Of a stretch of DNA of 32,153 nt, positions 1 through 10,867 are shown in pieces. The position numbers were made by a program, and so were the translations under genes. Positions within the stretch are counted from its first letter, which is position 1. Every line of letters starts with the position of its first letter. Under the pieces are notes generated by a model. That model did not search any database. It was not told where the DNA came from and saw only the letters and a list, made by a program, of their open reading frames with translations. The DNA is from Rhizophagus sp. LPA8_4_AMF (Eukaryota > Glomeromycota > Glomeromycetes > Glomerales > Glomeraceae): contig JADRCO010000508.1 in NCBI GenBank assembly GCA_021464525.1, forward strand, positions 1 to 32,153. Direction: 5' to 3'.

Positions 1-1309
1 TATTATTGTTACTATTCTGTTTTTTTGTAGTGTTACTAGCGTCAAATAAAGGTAACGTTGGAGGATCATCCAGAGTAGCAAGATTATGTTGCTATATCGG
101 TTATATAAATTAAAATTTATTGAAATAATAGTAAATAATGCTGCAATATATAAACTTACAATAGATCTGGCCCAAGTTGATAAATGATTAGTAGTTAAAG
201 AAATATGTCTTGTTGAATCAATATAGCAGCTTCTTTCATGTTCCTTACAATGCCATTTTGAATGCAATTCCATAATATTTTGTGCTATAATAGCATCTAT
301 ATCATTAACATTTTTCTCTTTAGGAACTTGATTTGAGGAGGATTTTTTATTTCTCTTATTATCTAGTTTTTCTATAGATATTTCTTGGTCCCTATAATAA
401 AAAATATATTACCGTTATCAGTTCAAAAAATTATAAATAAATTATTTACCTTGATCTAGTTTTCTTAGTGTTAGGATTTTTTTTCATTTTTACTAAAATT
501 AATAAAACTCTTTTGTTAGAAATAATACGTTCATATTCTTTTAAAAATATTTTCCAATCTTTCTTATTTGTTAATTGAGTTCCCGGTCCTATTTCTTTTT
601 CTTGTTTATATGCAACATTATATTCATCTCTAAGTATTATCTGATCTTCAAACTGCTCTTGAATTAGTCTATCCAATTTATTTTTAAATTCTTGAAGATC
701 ATTTGCTATAATCGTCTCCCATTTAGCTGCATTACACTTTCCATCTACTGCTTTAATAATTAATTTAAAATTTACTTCAATTTCTTCAATTTCCTCAATT
801 TCACTTGATAGTAATTCTAGATCTATACTATCTTCATTTTCGGAAAGAATACTTATTAGAATTGTATTTTTATCTTCTGTCAAATTATCTGATATATTTT
901 TTACATTATCTGTATCTTCTGATAAAAAAAATTGATTTGTATTTGTTGCCCGAGTCTTTTCTGATTTATTTTGAGTAATACTTTTACTTAACCGATGAAA
1001 TTTAGGATGGCATTTGGAACATAAAGAAAAATTAACATTTTTAGAAAAATCTGTACTATAACCATAGTAGTTATTGATGCGTTTTAGTTCATTTATTTGC
1101 TGAGAACTAAAGGGCTTTTTTCCATTTGGTTGATATACTCGAGGATAGCACTTTCTTTTTTTTCCTCTTTGATTTGGAGTTTTTTGCTTTTTTTCTTCTT
1201 TACACTTACAAGCTTCATAACTACAATTTTTATTACAATGTAAACAAGTTTGGCAAAGGTAACAAAGACCTATGTTGTACACTCTTTCCTTTGGACTTTC
1301 ACTTGACAT
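1..1309 (-). CDS. Cys/His-rich uncharacterised multicopy-family protein, three exons, 3' end off the window
   Basis: The coding sequence starts at ATG 1309 and reads exon 1 1309-450, exon 2 391-160 and exon 3 91 to beyond position 1. Introns 449-392 and 159-92 have GT-AG ends (gtaaataa...attatag and gtaagttt...gatatag) and keep frame (phase 2, then phase 0). Residues about 15-36 hold a dense Cys cluster (LCYLCQTCLHCNKNC, then CKC), and CSKCHPKFH follows at about residue 98, so zinc binding is likely. An acidic stretch rich in Glu and Ile sits near residue 170. Exon 2 carries a Trp/His/Cys motif (HSKWHCKEHERSC) and exon 3 continues with DDPPTLPLF. The layout resembles a repeated hypothetical family that I associate with Rhizophagus; no biochemical role is known to me. 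The C-terminus is missing only because the window ends. Confidence 0.72.
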
Positions 1310-1336
1310 TACTACGTATGTAGTGAAACAAAATAA

Positions 1337-1352
1337 TTACGCGTTCGCGTAA
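1337..1352. promoter_or_regulatory. Perfect 16-bp palindrome containing ACGCGT, upstream of the minus-strand gene
   Basis: The sequence TTACGCG-TT-CGCGTAA is a perfect inverted repeat lying 28-43 bp upstream of the ATG at 1309. It contains ACGCGT, which matches the MCB-type element bound by MBF in other fungi. CpG-rich palindromes are rare in this AT-rich background. Its position suggests an operator or core-promoter element, but the function is inferred. A second short palindrome (ACTACGTATGTAGT) lies between it and the start codon. Confidence 0.3.
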
Positions 1353-1615
1353 AAGTGCTACGATCTGCAATTCAGCATCATTATATACAAAATATTGTTG
1401 TGTAACAAATTGCATCCATTATTGTAATCATGATTACGATGTTACAAGATGTTCTAAAGTGTATTCAAATAATTTTTATATATTAATAACTATAACAATA
1501 AAATGAATACAGCAAAAAAATCTTAAATTTTGTGTAAATGTATGTCAAAACTTTGGTAAAATAATATTTAAATATTGAATTTAATAGTTTGTAAAAAAAA
1601 TCCAATACAAAAATA

Positions 1616-1950
1616 TTAAAAATTCCCGTAAATATGTGTGTTCAAATTAGTGGTACAAAAGTCATGTGTGATTATCACTATCACTGGTAAAATCAGAAAT
1701 CGACAGTAATTTTGAAAACGGCAATAAGTAGAATTAAGGGTAAGTTGTTGGGTTTTATTCTGATTTTCCTCACATTTTTTTACATTTAACATATGTTTTT
1801 GACTACTGCAATGACCATCTACAATAGATTTATATTTCCATTCCACAGAAATATTACAATAATTACAAGAAAGAATATTATCATCAACACAAAAAGTGTC
1901 TTCATATTCCTTGCTTCTAGTATAGACTGATACAGTTTTTTTTTTGACAT
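1616..1950 (-). pseudogene. CGBP1/hAT-type C2H2 zinc-finger relic
   Basis: Reading leftward, the frame encodes one finger with CNYC, then VEWKYKSIVDGHC, then SQKHMLNVKK. This matches the pattern I know for CGG-triplet-repeat-binding-protein-like (CGBP1, hAT-derived) proteins, in which VEWK and SQKH are hallmark segments. The natural start is the ATG at 1950 (MSKKK), but it is one base out of frame with the finger because the A-tract at 1935-1944 has ten A residues where eleven are needed. After the finger the frame degenerates and stops at 1616, far short of the usual downstream domain. It is either a truncated relic or a gene with a homopolymer error plus a missing 3' part. It lies about 300 bp upstream of the Cys/His-rich gene, on the same strand. 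Confidence 0.55.
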
Positions 1951-2019
1951 CGTAAAAAGAGATAATTGGAGAAAATTGATAATCAACGCTAAAATGATAA
2001 ATTAAATATATTTTACTGC

Positions 2020-2175
2020 GGGATTATGTGTTTTAATATAGAAAGATCTGAATTATGTGTGATAAACCTGAATTATGTATTATCACATAAATTATGTGTT
2101 TAAAGTGAAATTATGCAATTGAATAAAATCATCGTTTCTGTCCCTACCCCCTACTAAATCACATAATTTCTGGCA
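2020..2175. repeat. Clustered ATTATGTG / TTATGTGATA-type motifs
   Basis: Short direct and inverted copies of attatgtg and ttatcacataa recur between about 2022 and 2165. A related TATCACATAATT motif recurs at 17165-17176. This looks like remnants of a small non-autonomous element, but ends and target duplications cannot be defined. Confidence 0.3.
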
Positions 2176-2189
2176 CTCCCCTTAATAAT

Positions 2190-2555
2190 TATTAGCAAAG
2201 CCATAATTTTTTGTTAATAAAACTATCAATTTAAATTAACAAAGCAATAAATTTTTATTTAAAAGTTTAAAAGCCATAAATTTTATTAAAAAGTTTTATA
2301 GATATTTTATTAGATAAAAGCTATAAAATTTATTTAAAAAGCCACCATGGTGTTTATTTAAAAGCCTTAAAGTTTATTAAAAAAGCCCAGATTCTTATTA
2401 AATAAAAGCCATAGAGATTATTAAAAGGCCTAGATTTTTATTAAAATAAAAGCCATAGTGCTTATTTAACAAAGCCATATACTGTATTTTATTAAATATT
2501 AATACATAAAGTTTAATTAAGTTGTAAAAGTTACAAAGTATAGCCATAAATTCTA
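2190..2555. repeat. Degenerate tandem-like repeat built on AAAGCCATA...TTTATTAAA
   Basis: Units of roughly 25-45 bp, each beginning with aaagccata, aaagctata or aaagccta and followed by an AT-rich tail such as ttttattaaa, recur about ten times. Spacing is irregular and units have diverged. No coding potential is seen. It fills the gap between the zinc-finger relic and the channel gene. Confidence 0.5.
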
Positions 2556-2699
2556 AAAATTAAATTGATATTAATATTAATTTAATTAAAATTTCATAAA
2601 ATATTTGTTAAAATTTTTTGATAATAAATATGTTGGAATGCTATTCGATGTTTATTATATGGATCATCAACTAGTCCGCAGTCAAAAAAAAATTTTATA

Positions 2700-2790
2700 T
2701 GTAAATCCAATCCGGATTTTTTTTTGTGTAATCCGGATGACGGTTTTCATCCGGATCGAAGCACTAACCGCGCCCACAAAACGGAGCTGC
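2700..2790. repeat. ATCCGGAT element with three palindromic 8-mers, related to sequence at 24.1-24.2 kb
   Basis: The self-complementary octamer ATCCGGAT occurs at 2710-2717, 2731-2738 and 2749-2756. The following stretch, a ttttcatccgg core and then tcgaagcacta, recurs almost unchanged near 24182-24210. The shared sequence in unrelated contexts suggests a small dispersed element. It ends just before the conserved 5' flank of the channel gene. Confidence 0.45.
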
Positions 2791-2800
2791 CAAAAATAGT

Positions 2801-2911
2801 AAATCTGAATAAGAGTTTTGCATGTCGGTTTTGTTATTTATTCTAGTGATTTTTTTTTGATTCCTTTCACGTTTGTTTCTAAAAAACTGCCTAAAAAAAA
2901 AATAATTCTTC
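2801..2911 (+). promoter_or_regulatory. 5' flank conserved among the channel copies
   Basis: The block gaataagagttttgcatg, then gttatttattct, then a T-run and tcctttcacgtttg, recurs upstream of the degenerate copy at 19.43 kb (from about 19320) and, more weakly, upstream of the copy at 28.72 kb (from about 28625). All three end with attctt or attctcc and then catgggtgatgaaa at the start codon. This fixes the translation start and shows that each duplication carried its promoter or leader. No clear TATA box can be assigned. Confidence 0.45.
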
Positions 2912-5900
2912 ATGGGTGATGAAATAATTCAAATAGTAGATGAAAAACCTGATAAAGATGTCGTTGAAAATGAAATTGTGCCACACAACTTACGCGGCTC
3001 GAACAGCGCGCACAACGGAGAACAAGTATCTTTAGTATCTTTATCTCCTAACGGTACATATGTCGTCACATATAGCAGAGATGATGGATTAATTAAAAGA
3101 TGGATTATAAAAGATTCAGAACTGATACTAGATTCTGAAGTAAATGATTATAAATTACCGAATAAATTGGTTGACATTCGTGAAATTAAAGTAAATGATA
3201 GTAAAGTTGTTTGTTGTTTAAATCAATTTAAGGATGTTGAAATCTTTCGAATGCCAAATGAACATCAGCGAATTAAGTCTGAAATACAGTTGCCTTTCTT
3301 GCCTAAGATTAATTTCAACAAAAATGGTGATCTTGTAATAGTCGATGTGCATAATATATCAATTTATAAAATGAGTAATGAGCTAAGTTTAGTGTCATCT
3401 TTTAAACTATCATATACCAAAGGAGTGTCTATTGATGATAATAATATATGGGCTATTTCTTCAAATTATTTACTTAATTGGGACTTAAAAACGCTTCGAT
3501 TTAAATTTAGTTATTCACTTGGGTTTAAGGCTAAAGTGAATTATAACGAAAGAAGCTTTACAGTAATAACTAAAGGAAATTCAATCGTGGTAAACTTTCG
3601 TAATGAAATAGCAATTTTTTTAAAAGATGTACATTTTCCAATTCGAAATATTCAATTAAAGGATATCAATATAAAATTAGAATTTTGCGAAGTACAAAAT
3701 AATGTTTATCTTTTGGCTTTTAATATACCTGAAAAAAACGAAATACAGAATATAATCTTATATAGTATAACTGATATCAATAAACAACCCATAGATGCAT
3801 CAGAGAAATTCAATAATGGTAATTCGGAGGATAAGTTTATCCTTTATGAATATAATTCAGAATCAAAGGAAGCATTTGGGTTAGTTAATAAAAAACTTTC
3901 ATATATTAATTTATCAGATTTAGATTGGCATGAATTTTTTGAATCTCATAAGGAAGAAGATGATTTAGTTGGTTGGAATAATTACTTAAGTCAAACTTTT
4001 GAGAATTCTTATAATGATACCTTAGCTTTTCCTGATATGGAAAATATTAGATCTTTGCTTTCTGAATCTTCTAATTATATGGAAAAGATTAGATCTTTAT
4101 TTTCTGATGAACGTGAAAATAAAAATATTGCAACTATAGATATAAACTTCAATAATCAAAATTATAAATGGAGAATAGAACTGGAAAACGATAAACTCGA
4201 TAAACTCTCAGTTTATTCAGATAAAGAGGTATTAATGTGTTCAAAAGATTTAGGTATTCATCCGTGGACGTTGAATTGGAAAATTCTTAACAATAATGCG
4301 TTAGCATTACGACTTGATGATAAGGATTTTATGATAATATATGAGTATGATATCCATAACAAATGTATTAAAATTCAATACTTCATTTACAAAAATGAAG
4401 GACTAGAAGATTTTTCTGGACCTATATTACCAATGATAAATGCAATGATAATCTTTAATGACCACCAATATTACAAAGCGTTGTTAGAAAGTATCACTAG
4501 TATAATTGAAGACGAAAGATGCCTTGCGAGATATGGATTAACTTTATTATCAAATTTAAAAAAGTCGACTGATCCAAAATTAACTCGTCATATAGAATAT
4601 ATTTATAACAAATGCATAAAACTTGTTAAAGAAGATCCAAAAAGAAATCTGAAATTTCTGAATATTATAACATCATCTATGAATGATTTATATAAAAAGT
4701 ATCCTGATTACATAACAAAATTTAATTCTGAAATGTTTATGATTTTAGACCCTTTTAATGAAAGAATTGTAGATAATTATGATTCACATTTTTATACTTT
4801 TAGTCATGAAGTAGAAATTCGTAAAATAGATCAATATAGTAAATATAACAAATATATTAAAGTAATTTCATTTTCGACTATTTTAATTTCGTTGATATTT
4901 TTGCCGCTTACAATTATAATTATAATTATTGGTTTAATTATTGGTTTAATTATTGTATTAATTACAAAACCAAGAATTATACCTAAATTACTGTTAGGAA
5001 TACCTGAAACTATGTTAATTGTGCTTAAATATCCGGCAACACTTTCTTTATATATTATTGAGAAACTGGTTGACATCGGGAAACAACGCAAACAACAAAT
5101 TGTTCTTATTGTACCCTATATAGATTATTCTCGTTATCCTTTAGAATATATGTTCTGGAAAGAAATATTTTATCCTCCATCGAATGTTTTTATTAGTACT
5201 TGTAAAAAAGAATTTTACTCAAATTGGAATGGTGAAGCAATTATTAAATTTAAATGGAAAAAATTTGGGAGGATATATTATTTTACTATTTGGTTAATAT
5301 TTACAGTTTTTCTTGTATGTTTTACAATTGCTTCTTATCCTACAATTTCTATAACTAGAGAAATTCGGATTAAGCTTTATCAAACTTCAACTGCATTTGG
5401 ACTTTTTCATCTTATACATGAATTAAGACAATTTATCTGGAATCCAAAAAATTATTTTTTAAGTCGGGTGAATTTATTTGGTAAGCGTATTTTTAAATTA
5501 TATTCTTTAAATTTTTTAAACTTGAACTAACTTTTTAAAAAATCTAGATTTAAGTACGTGTCTTTCTGCTACTATTGCATCAATTTATTGGATAAAATAT
5601 GATAATATACCGGACTGGGCACTATCAATTTCGTGTTTATTATTAGATTTAAAATTTTTACTTTTTTTTAGAGCATTCGAATACTTTAGTATTATTTTTG
5701 CAATAATGTTTGGAGTAGCTAAACGTATATTGCCCTTTTTAGTAGTATTAGCAATTATTATTGCAAGTTTTGCACATGCTTTTTTTTTACTTTTACATCC
5801 TCAAAATCTTTTAGATTCGTTAAGTGCACAAAATCCAAATGATCCTAATAATCCTTGGACTCTTTCTACTATTTATAATCAAACTGATGAAAATGGAAAT

Positions 5901-6572
5901 ATCTTAAATGAAGCTTTTATTCAAATTCCTAGTGAAAATACCAATTTATTTTACTCGTATCCCACCTCCCTTCTTGCAACATATTTATTTTTAATAGGTA
6001 ACTATTAACGTTAATTAATATTTATCATAAATGTAACTTATAAACTTGTATACTAACAAATATAACAAATATAACAAACAATTTTAGGGAATCAAAATTC
6101 ATTCTCACTTTGGACACCAAAACCAACAATTGAAAGTGCGATATTATTTATTTTGGTGACAGTATTTTCATTTATAATTGTTATATATTTAATGAATTTA
6201 ATTATTGGTTTACTTGGTGATGAGATTAAAAAGAATAATGATGGTGCCTTGTATTACGTACAAAAAGCGAATATTATTGCAGAAATTGAACTTTTTTATT
6301 TATTACCTCATCAAAGACGTTGGAGATCTTGGTTTCCTGAAGTAATGTAAGTATGATCTGTTTTTTTTTTGAAAATAATAAATAAATATTTTAAATTAAT
6401 AATAACCTTTTTATGATCTAGTCATTATCGTGTAGATGTTATAAAGGCTCAGAAATACATTAGAGAAGCAATCAACAAAGGTGAATGGAAAATGGATGAT
6501 TGGCCTGAAATGAAGTATAAAATTTTAAAGCTACTTAGCATTGATGATGTTATTACTGACTTAGCAGTTTAA
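2912..6572 (+). CDS. TRP-like ion channel with propeller-like N-terminal region, four exons, intact
   Basis: Exons are 2912-5480, 5548-5997, 6088-6346 and 6422-6572. The GT-AG introns are 67, 90 and 75 bp and every junction keeps frame, giving 1142 residues. Residues about 35-330 have WD40-like blades, for example SLSPNGTYVVTYSRDDG followed by KRWII. A helical region follows. Hydrophobic segments start near 648-688 and 788-811 (S1), then continue across exons 1-3: an S4-like segment, an S5 (FLVVLAIIIASFAHAFF), a pore loop (SYPTSLLATYLFLIG) and an S6 ending YLMNLIIGLLGDEI. That last motif resembles the S6 end of TRPA/TRPV channels. The expected role is a cation channel at plasma or internal membranes; ligand and ion are unknown. 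The ATG fits the start conserved in the other copies. It is the only unbroken copy in the window. Confidence 0.85.
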
Positions 6573-6610
6573 TTTTAGCTCTTTTTTTTGTTATTTTTTT
6601 TTTTTTGTTA

Positions 6611-6616
6611 AATAAA
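6611..6616 (+). terminator. Candidate polyadenylation signal AATAAA of the channel gene
   Basis: AATAAA lies 39 bp after the stop codon at 6572, within a T-rich 3' flank. It is the first canonical hexamer downstream, but the AT-rich background makes chance matches common. Confidence 0.35.
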
Positions 6617-6705
6617 AATTACGTATATTTATCTTTTATAGTAAAATACTATAAATAATATCTTATGTATGGTGTAGCATATTTATTATAAAACTCGTAC
6701 AGCGA

Positions 6706-7946
6706 CTCCTCCAAATTTCTCAGCAGCGCAGTAAAAAATAATTGGCTAATTATTTTCTATTAAAATGCTACTGAATTTTTTTATAAGCCACGCAATTTTA
6801 CTTTGACCACACGTCTTTGAATCAACGCGGTTTACCTTGAAATATCTTACTGCAATAGCTGTCATAATATTTTTTTCTGAGAATTAGTTAAAAATAATCT
6901 TTCTAAAACTTGTAATTCATGTTTGACTAAACGATAAAAAATATATAAATCTAATCGTCAAAAACCATTTTAAAAACTGCGCCACAAAACCAAATGTTTT
7001 TTTTTTACTGGGCAGAATAAATTTTTAATACAAATCAAGAGAAAATATTACTTATTACTTCGGAAGAAATGTTAGAATTTTGAGATACACTTAAATCAAC
7101 TTGCACAATTTATGCATGATAATTCTAATAATGAAGATTCAAAGAAAAATTATAATTCACATTAGCCTTGACAATGAAGACTCAAAAATTACTCTTCTTG
7201 ACTTATCAACACTTATTCGTTCCGAAGTTGAAAATAGTAATGGATATTAGCACTGTAAAAAATGTTGACCCGCGTTTTTATCTTTCCATGTTTATTCCGT
7301 GAATGTATCATTTTCATGGAATTTATAGCCTTATATCATGGAAATTTTCATCTCTCTAGCACGGATATTCGTATTCGGATAATAATTTTTTATAAGGTAG
7401 ATGGAAGTAAATAAGGATTAAAAAATTAAAATAAATTAGTTATCATTCAAATAAAGTATTATATTTTAATTTATTTTATATATTTTGAAGTTTTTGAAAA
7501 GCAAATTATTCAATAAAAGGTTCTGAAAAATTGGGACGGTATCTTTCTTGTGAGACGATCTTCTAATTTAAAATTCAAATAGAAAGTGAATGAACGATTT
7601 GATTGTAAAGGACACTTAATTATACGTATTAATCTAATTGTTTTCATCATTCAAAGCGTATAAGAAAATAATGCACAAAAGAAACGAGTTAGGGACCGGA
7701 CATATAAAAAGATTTTAATATAATACTAAGGTAAAAGTGTGAAATAATAATGAAAAAAAAAAATTATAGTAGAAGCGTGAAAATCATAAAAACAATTAAC
7801 AGTTTTTTTTAATAATTTTGTTCTAGATTCTCAATAAAGGATAATAACTTTCAACTTTACAATTGAAAAAACGTCACTAACAGTAAAAAAATGATACCAA
7901 TTCTCAGCCAATAATTTTCGCTGCGCCGCAGGAAATTTGGAGAGAG
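6706..7946. repeat. Inverted pair of about 43-bp related segments enclosing non-coding AT-rich DNA
   Basis: The segment 6706-6749 (core ctccaaatttct, then gcgcag, then attggct) matches the reverse complement of 7904-7946 (core tctccaaatttcc, gcgcag, attggct) with several mismatches. The 1.2 kb between them has no convincing gene. It could be the degraded ends of a non-autonomous element. The stretch 6617-8105 otherwise shows nothing I can name. Confidence 0.3.
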
Positions 7947-8107
7947 TTTGTTTAAAAACTTTTCAATTGCTATATTGCTATTGAAATTTATTATGAGATA
8001 TATTTGTTTATTGAATATATTATTCCAGAGATCATGAGAAATTACGCAATGATTAAATTTCTTTGGCAAATAAAGTTTATTCCTGAAAAAGAAAAAAAAA
8101 CAATGTA

Positions 8108-8285
8108 GTATTATATCATATGACTGATATCAACAAACGACCCATAAATGCATCAATGATTTTTAATGACGAATACAAGATTTATTCTTTAGGAATATAA
8201 TTCAGAATCATTTGGATTAATTGATGGAAATTTTCATGTATTAATTTATCATGTTTATGATTTTGTTGGTTTGAATACTGTAATT
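8108..8285 (+). pseudogene. Fragment of channel-family exon 1
   Basis: The DNA matches the intact gene around 3765-3930: atgactgatatcaacaaacg, then cccataaatgcatcaatga, then attcagaatca and tttggattaattgatgg. These correspond to the SITDINKQPIDAS and EAFGL region. Deletions and frameshifts make it non-functional. It is collinear with the 3' fragment at 8795-9203, so both probably derive from one copy that lost its middle. Confidence 0.7.
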
Positions 8286-8470
8286 ACTTGTTATTTGGTA
8301 CGACCTAATTAGTAATTTTTTTTTTGTCAAATTACTTCTTAACAAAAAGATTTGAAGCTTAATTTTTTATTATTAATAAACGCAGAAATAGTATCATTCA
8401 CAATAAATAATTTTATTGAATTCACAATTTAATAAGCGAAAATTCATTTCGTTTTAAGAAATCGATATCT

Positions 8471-8526
8471 TGATTAACTATATCAATCTTAACACCATTT
8501 GGTGGTAAGATTGGTATGGTTAATCA
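8471..8526. repeat. Near-perfect hairpin, 26-bp arms with a 4-bp loop
   Basis: The arm 8471-8496 (tgattaactatatcaatctt, then aacacc) pairs with 8501-8526 (ggtggtaagattggtatggt, then taatca) with about three mismatches, separated by attt. No gene is assigned between the two channel fragments that flank it (8286-8794). It is either a tiny fold-back element or a transcribed hairpin. Confidence 0.6.
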
Positions 8527-8794
8527 GGAAATTATTTCCCTTTTATTAAAATAAACTTATTTAGAAGTGTTTTTTTTTTGAGTTAGATGAACCAAATCAA
8601 CATCAATGTCAGATTCAATTCAGCGCAGAAAGTTCTCATGTGAACGTATTATGGTAAAACAAGCAACTGTTGTATTGATCTTTATTTACGATATCATTAA
8701 AATTTCTTGTTAACTTACGTTTCTTCCAAGAAAAAAATTAATTATGATATTATTCCTTTTAGAAAGCTTTTTAATAATTATCATCGCAGTGTCA

Positions 8795-9203
8795 CTGTCC
8801 TCAATATTACAAGGTAAAGTTTAATTATAATTAAAATTTTCTTGCGACGTATTTATTTCTAACATTAATTGATATTTGTCATATAATAACTTACACTAAC
8901 TTATAAACCTGGATTTTAGGAAATCAAATTCATTATCACCTTGGTAATCACCCAAATCAACATCTGCTGAAAATACGATATTATTCATTTTAATGGCAAT
9001 ATTTTCATTCTTAATGGTTATATATTTAATGTCGAAGAGGATAATGATAGATCCTGGAGTTATAGTATAAATTGAACTTTTTGTTTATCACCTTATCAAA
9101 GACATCGGAGAACTTGGTTTCCTGAAATAATCTATTCTAAAAGTCTGAAATGAGAAATAAAATTTTAAAGCTTCTTAACATCGAAGATGCTATCAAAGAT
9201 TAA
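8795..9203 (+). pseudogene. Fragment of channel-family exon 2 end, intron 2, exon 3 and exon 4
   Basis: A remnant splice donor (caaggtaaag near 8810) is followed by sequence like intron 2 of the intact gene. Exon 3 follows from about 8922 (aaatcaaattcattatcacc), then the S6 region (ttttaatggcaatattttca and atatatttaatg), then a shortened exon 4 ending in AAAGATTAA at 9203. Internal deletions remove the intron 3 junction and part of exon 4. Retention of intron 2 points to DNA-level duplication rather than retroposition. Confidence 0.72.
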
Positions 9204-9525
9204 AAAATTAGATTTTAATCCCATTTTTTTTTTTTATATTTTATTGACTTTTACTAAATTCTGTCTTTTTCTTTTTTATCATTAAATTAAAATTTTCTTA
9301 CGTCTTACAAGGCGCAGAGAATTTGTGACATGCGGGCGAAAAATGATAGTGCTTTCGATTCTTGGTGTTTCGCTAAATCCTACTGGATCAATAGACTAAT
9401 AAGTGACGACAATTTACTTTCAATTTTTTTTAAATATATACTGTAATTAAGTTCGTTTAAGTTATGAATATACATTAGGTTTAGGCAATGCCGAATTATT
9501 ACGCCATAATTATGGATTATGGTAT

Positions 9526-9658
9526 CAGGACATTTCTCCGAAAGCCATTTCGCCGAAAAATAATCTCTGGCCTGAGTTATTCATAATGCTGCATAGTGCT
9601 GGCCTTATTTTTCGGTGAAACGTCCTTTCGGTGAAATGGCTTTCGGCGAAATGTCCTG
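9526..9658. mobile_element. 133-bp fold-back MITE-like element with GGACATTTCGCCGAAA-type termini
   Basis: The left end (caggacatttctccgaaagc, then catttcgccgaaa) is the inverted complement of the right end (tttcggtgaaatggctttcg, then gcgaaatgtcctg), with arms of about 35 bp. The interior also pairs partly (ggcc...ggcc). No coding capacity is present. It sits inside a repetitive tract of ccataattat motifs; a target-site duplication is not clear. Confidence 0.65.
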
Positions 9659-9758
9659 TAACCCATAATTATTACACCATTGTAAATTGTAATGTCGAAA
9701 TGAATTACACCATCGCAATGTCACTTGACGATCATCAAGTGAGCCCAAATCCGCCCAT

Positions 9759-9842
9759 ATGCGAAGTGTTTTAATGCCGTAATGCCGTAATTCCGAATTG
9801 TCAAATTGTCATTTTCAAATTGCCAAATTGCCGTAATACCAA
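9759..9842. repeat. Short degenerate tandem repeat of AATTGCC / TAATGCC type
   Basis: Units of 7-10 bp such as taatgccg, aattccg, aaattgtc and aaattgcc follow one another for about 80 bp. It is low-complexity sequence next to the fold-back element. Nothing coding is seen from 9659 to 10149. Confidence 0.5.
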
Positions 9843-10149
9843 ATTTAAAATTTTTCAAAAAATTGATACAATAATTAAAATTTACAATTACATTTTATGA
9901 CATTAATATTTATTATTAATGGTATTATCGCCGTTTTGAAACTGCATTTTGTCAATCAAACTATAATTATTACGATTACTGCGCTACGCGATTTTTGAAT
10001 TTATCACGAAAAAACTTCAAAAAATTTCAATAAATCTCAAATTAAAATAACAAATAACTTAACAGATTATAAAATTATAAGATTTTTTCATTAATTATTA
10101 ATAATTCAACATTAAGCTAACTTCATTGTATCAGTGATTTGAAGAGTTT

Positions 10150-10518
10150 TTGCCATTTTGCCAATATATTCTTAATTGTTATATATTTAAATTTATTTTA
10201 ATATGGTGATTGAAAATGCATCTTATTTGCAAGTTAATAGAAATTGAACTTTTTTCTTATTTCATCATTTCGTCATCAAAGGTGTTGGAGAATTTGGTTC
10301 CCGAAGTGAGTATTGGATTTATTTATTAATTTCTTTTTTTTTAAAAAAAAAAAATGAATATTAGTAATTTAATAATAAATTTTTTATGGTTTAATTAGAT
10401 TTGAAAACCTCAGATATATATTATAAAAGCAATTAACAAAGGTGATTGGAAAAAGGATGATTGGAATGAAAAATCAATTTTAAAGCTTCTTAGCATCGAA
10501 TATGCTGTTAAAGATTAA
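10150..10518 (+). pseudogene. Second 3' fragment of the channel family: S6 region, intron 3, exon 4
   Basis: Sequence similar to the S6 segment (ccaatatattcttaattgtt, then atatatttaaattta) leads to a Leu/Phe-rich stretch and a GTTGGAGAATTTGGTTCCCG segment that matches the RRWRSWFPE codons. An intact-looking intron 3 (gtgagtattg...tttaattag) comes next, then exon 4 (aaagcaattaacaaaggtga, then ttggaaaaaggatgattgg), ending TAA at 10518. Frameshifts and deletions are present. With the 8.1-9.2 kb fragment this makes at least two separate decayed copies downstream of the intact gene. Confidence 0.72.
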
Positions 10519-10867
10519 ATTGGGTTTAAAATCATTTTGTTTAAATATGTTTTTATCTTTAATCTTTATCTTTCATATTATACATAAATAAATACTGTAG
10601 ATAAATATTTTGGCTCTTATTACATAAGAAAAAATGATAAAATGATATCAGATATATTATCGATCCGCAGTGTAAACTATTATGTTTTTTCAACTCTTTT
10701 TAGCTAAAATATTTGTTATCAATTATTACTATCATTATTATCATTTATAATATATTACAGTTCTTTTTTTTTGATCAAGAGATTCAGAGTGCTGTCAGGT
10801 TTAATATTTGTATAATACATGACCAGTTATAAATGTATATTAATTAAATAATATTTTACGAATTCAG

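Noticed and set aside
4831-5091. Minus-strand hydrophobic open frame
   Set aside because: Antisense shadow of the isoleucine-rich membrane segment of the intact channel gene; the same shadow recurs at 31201-31407.
7857-8069. Minus-strand open frame of 70 codons
   Set aside because: It spans the inverted repeat segment at 7904-7946 and lacks splice or family support; probably chance.
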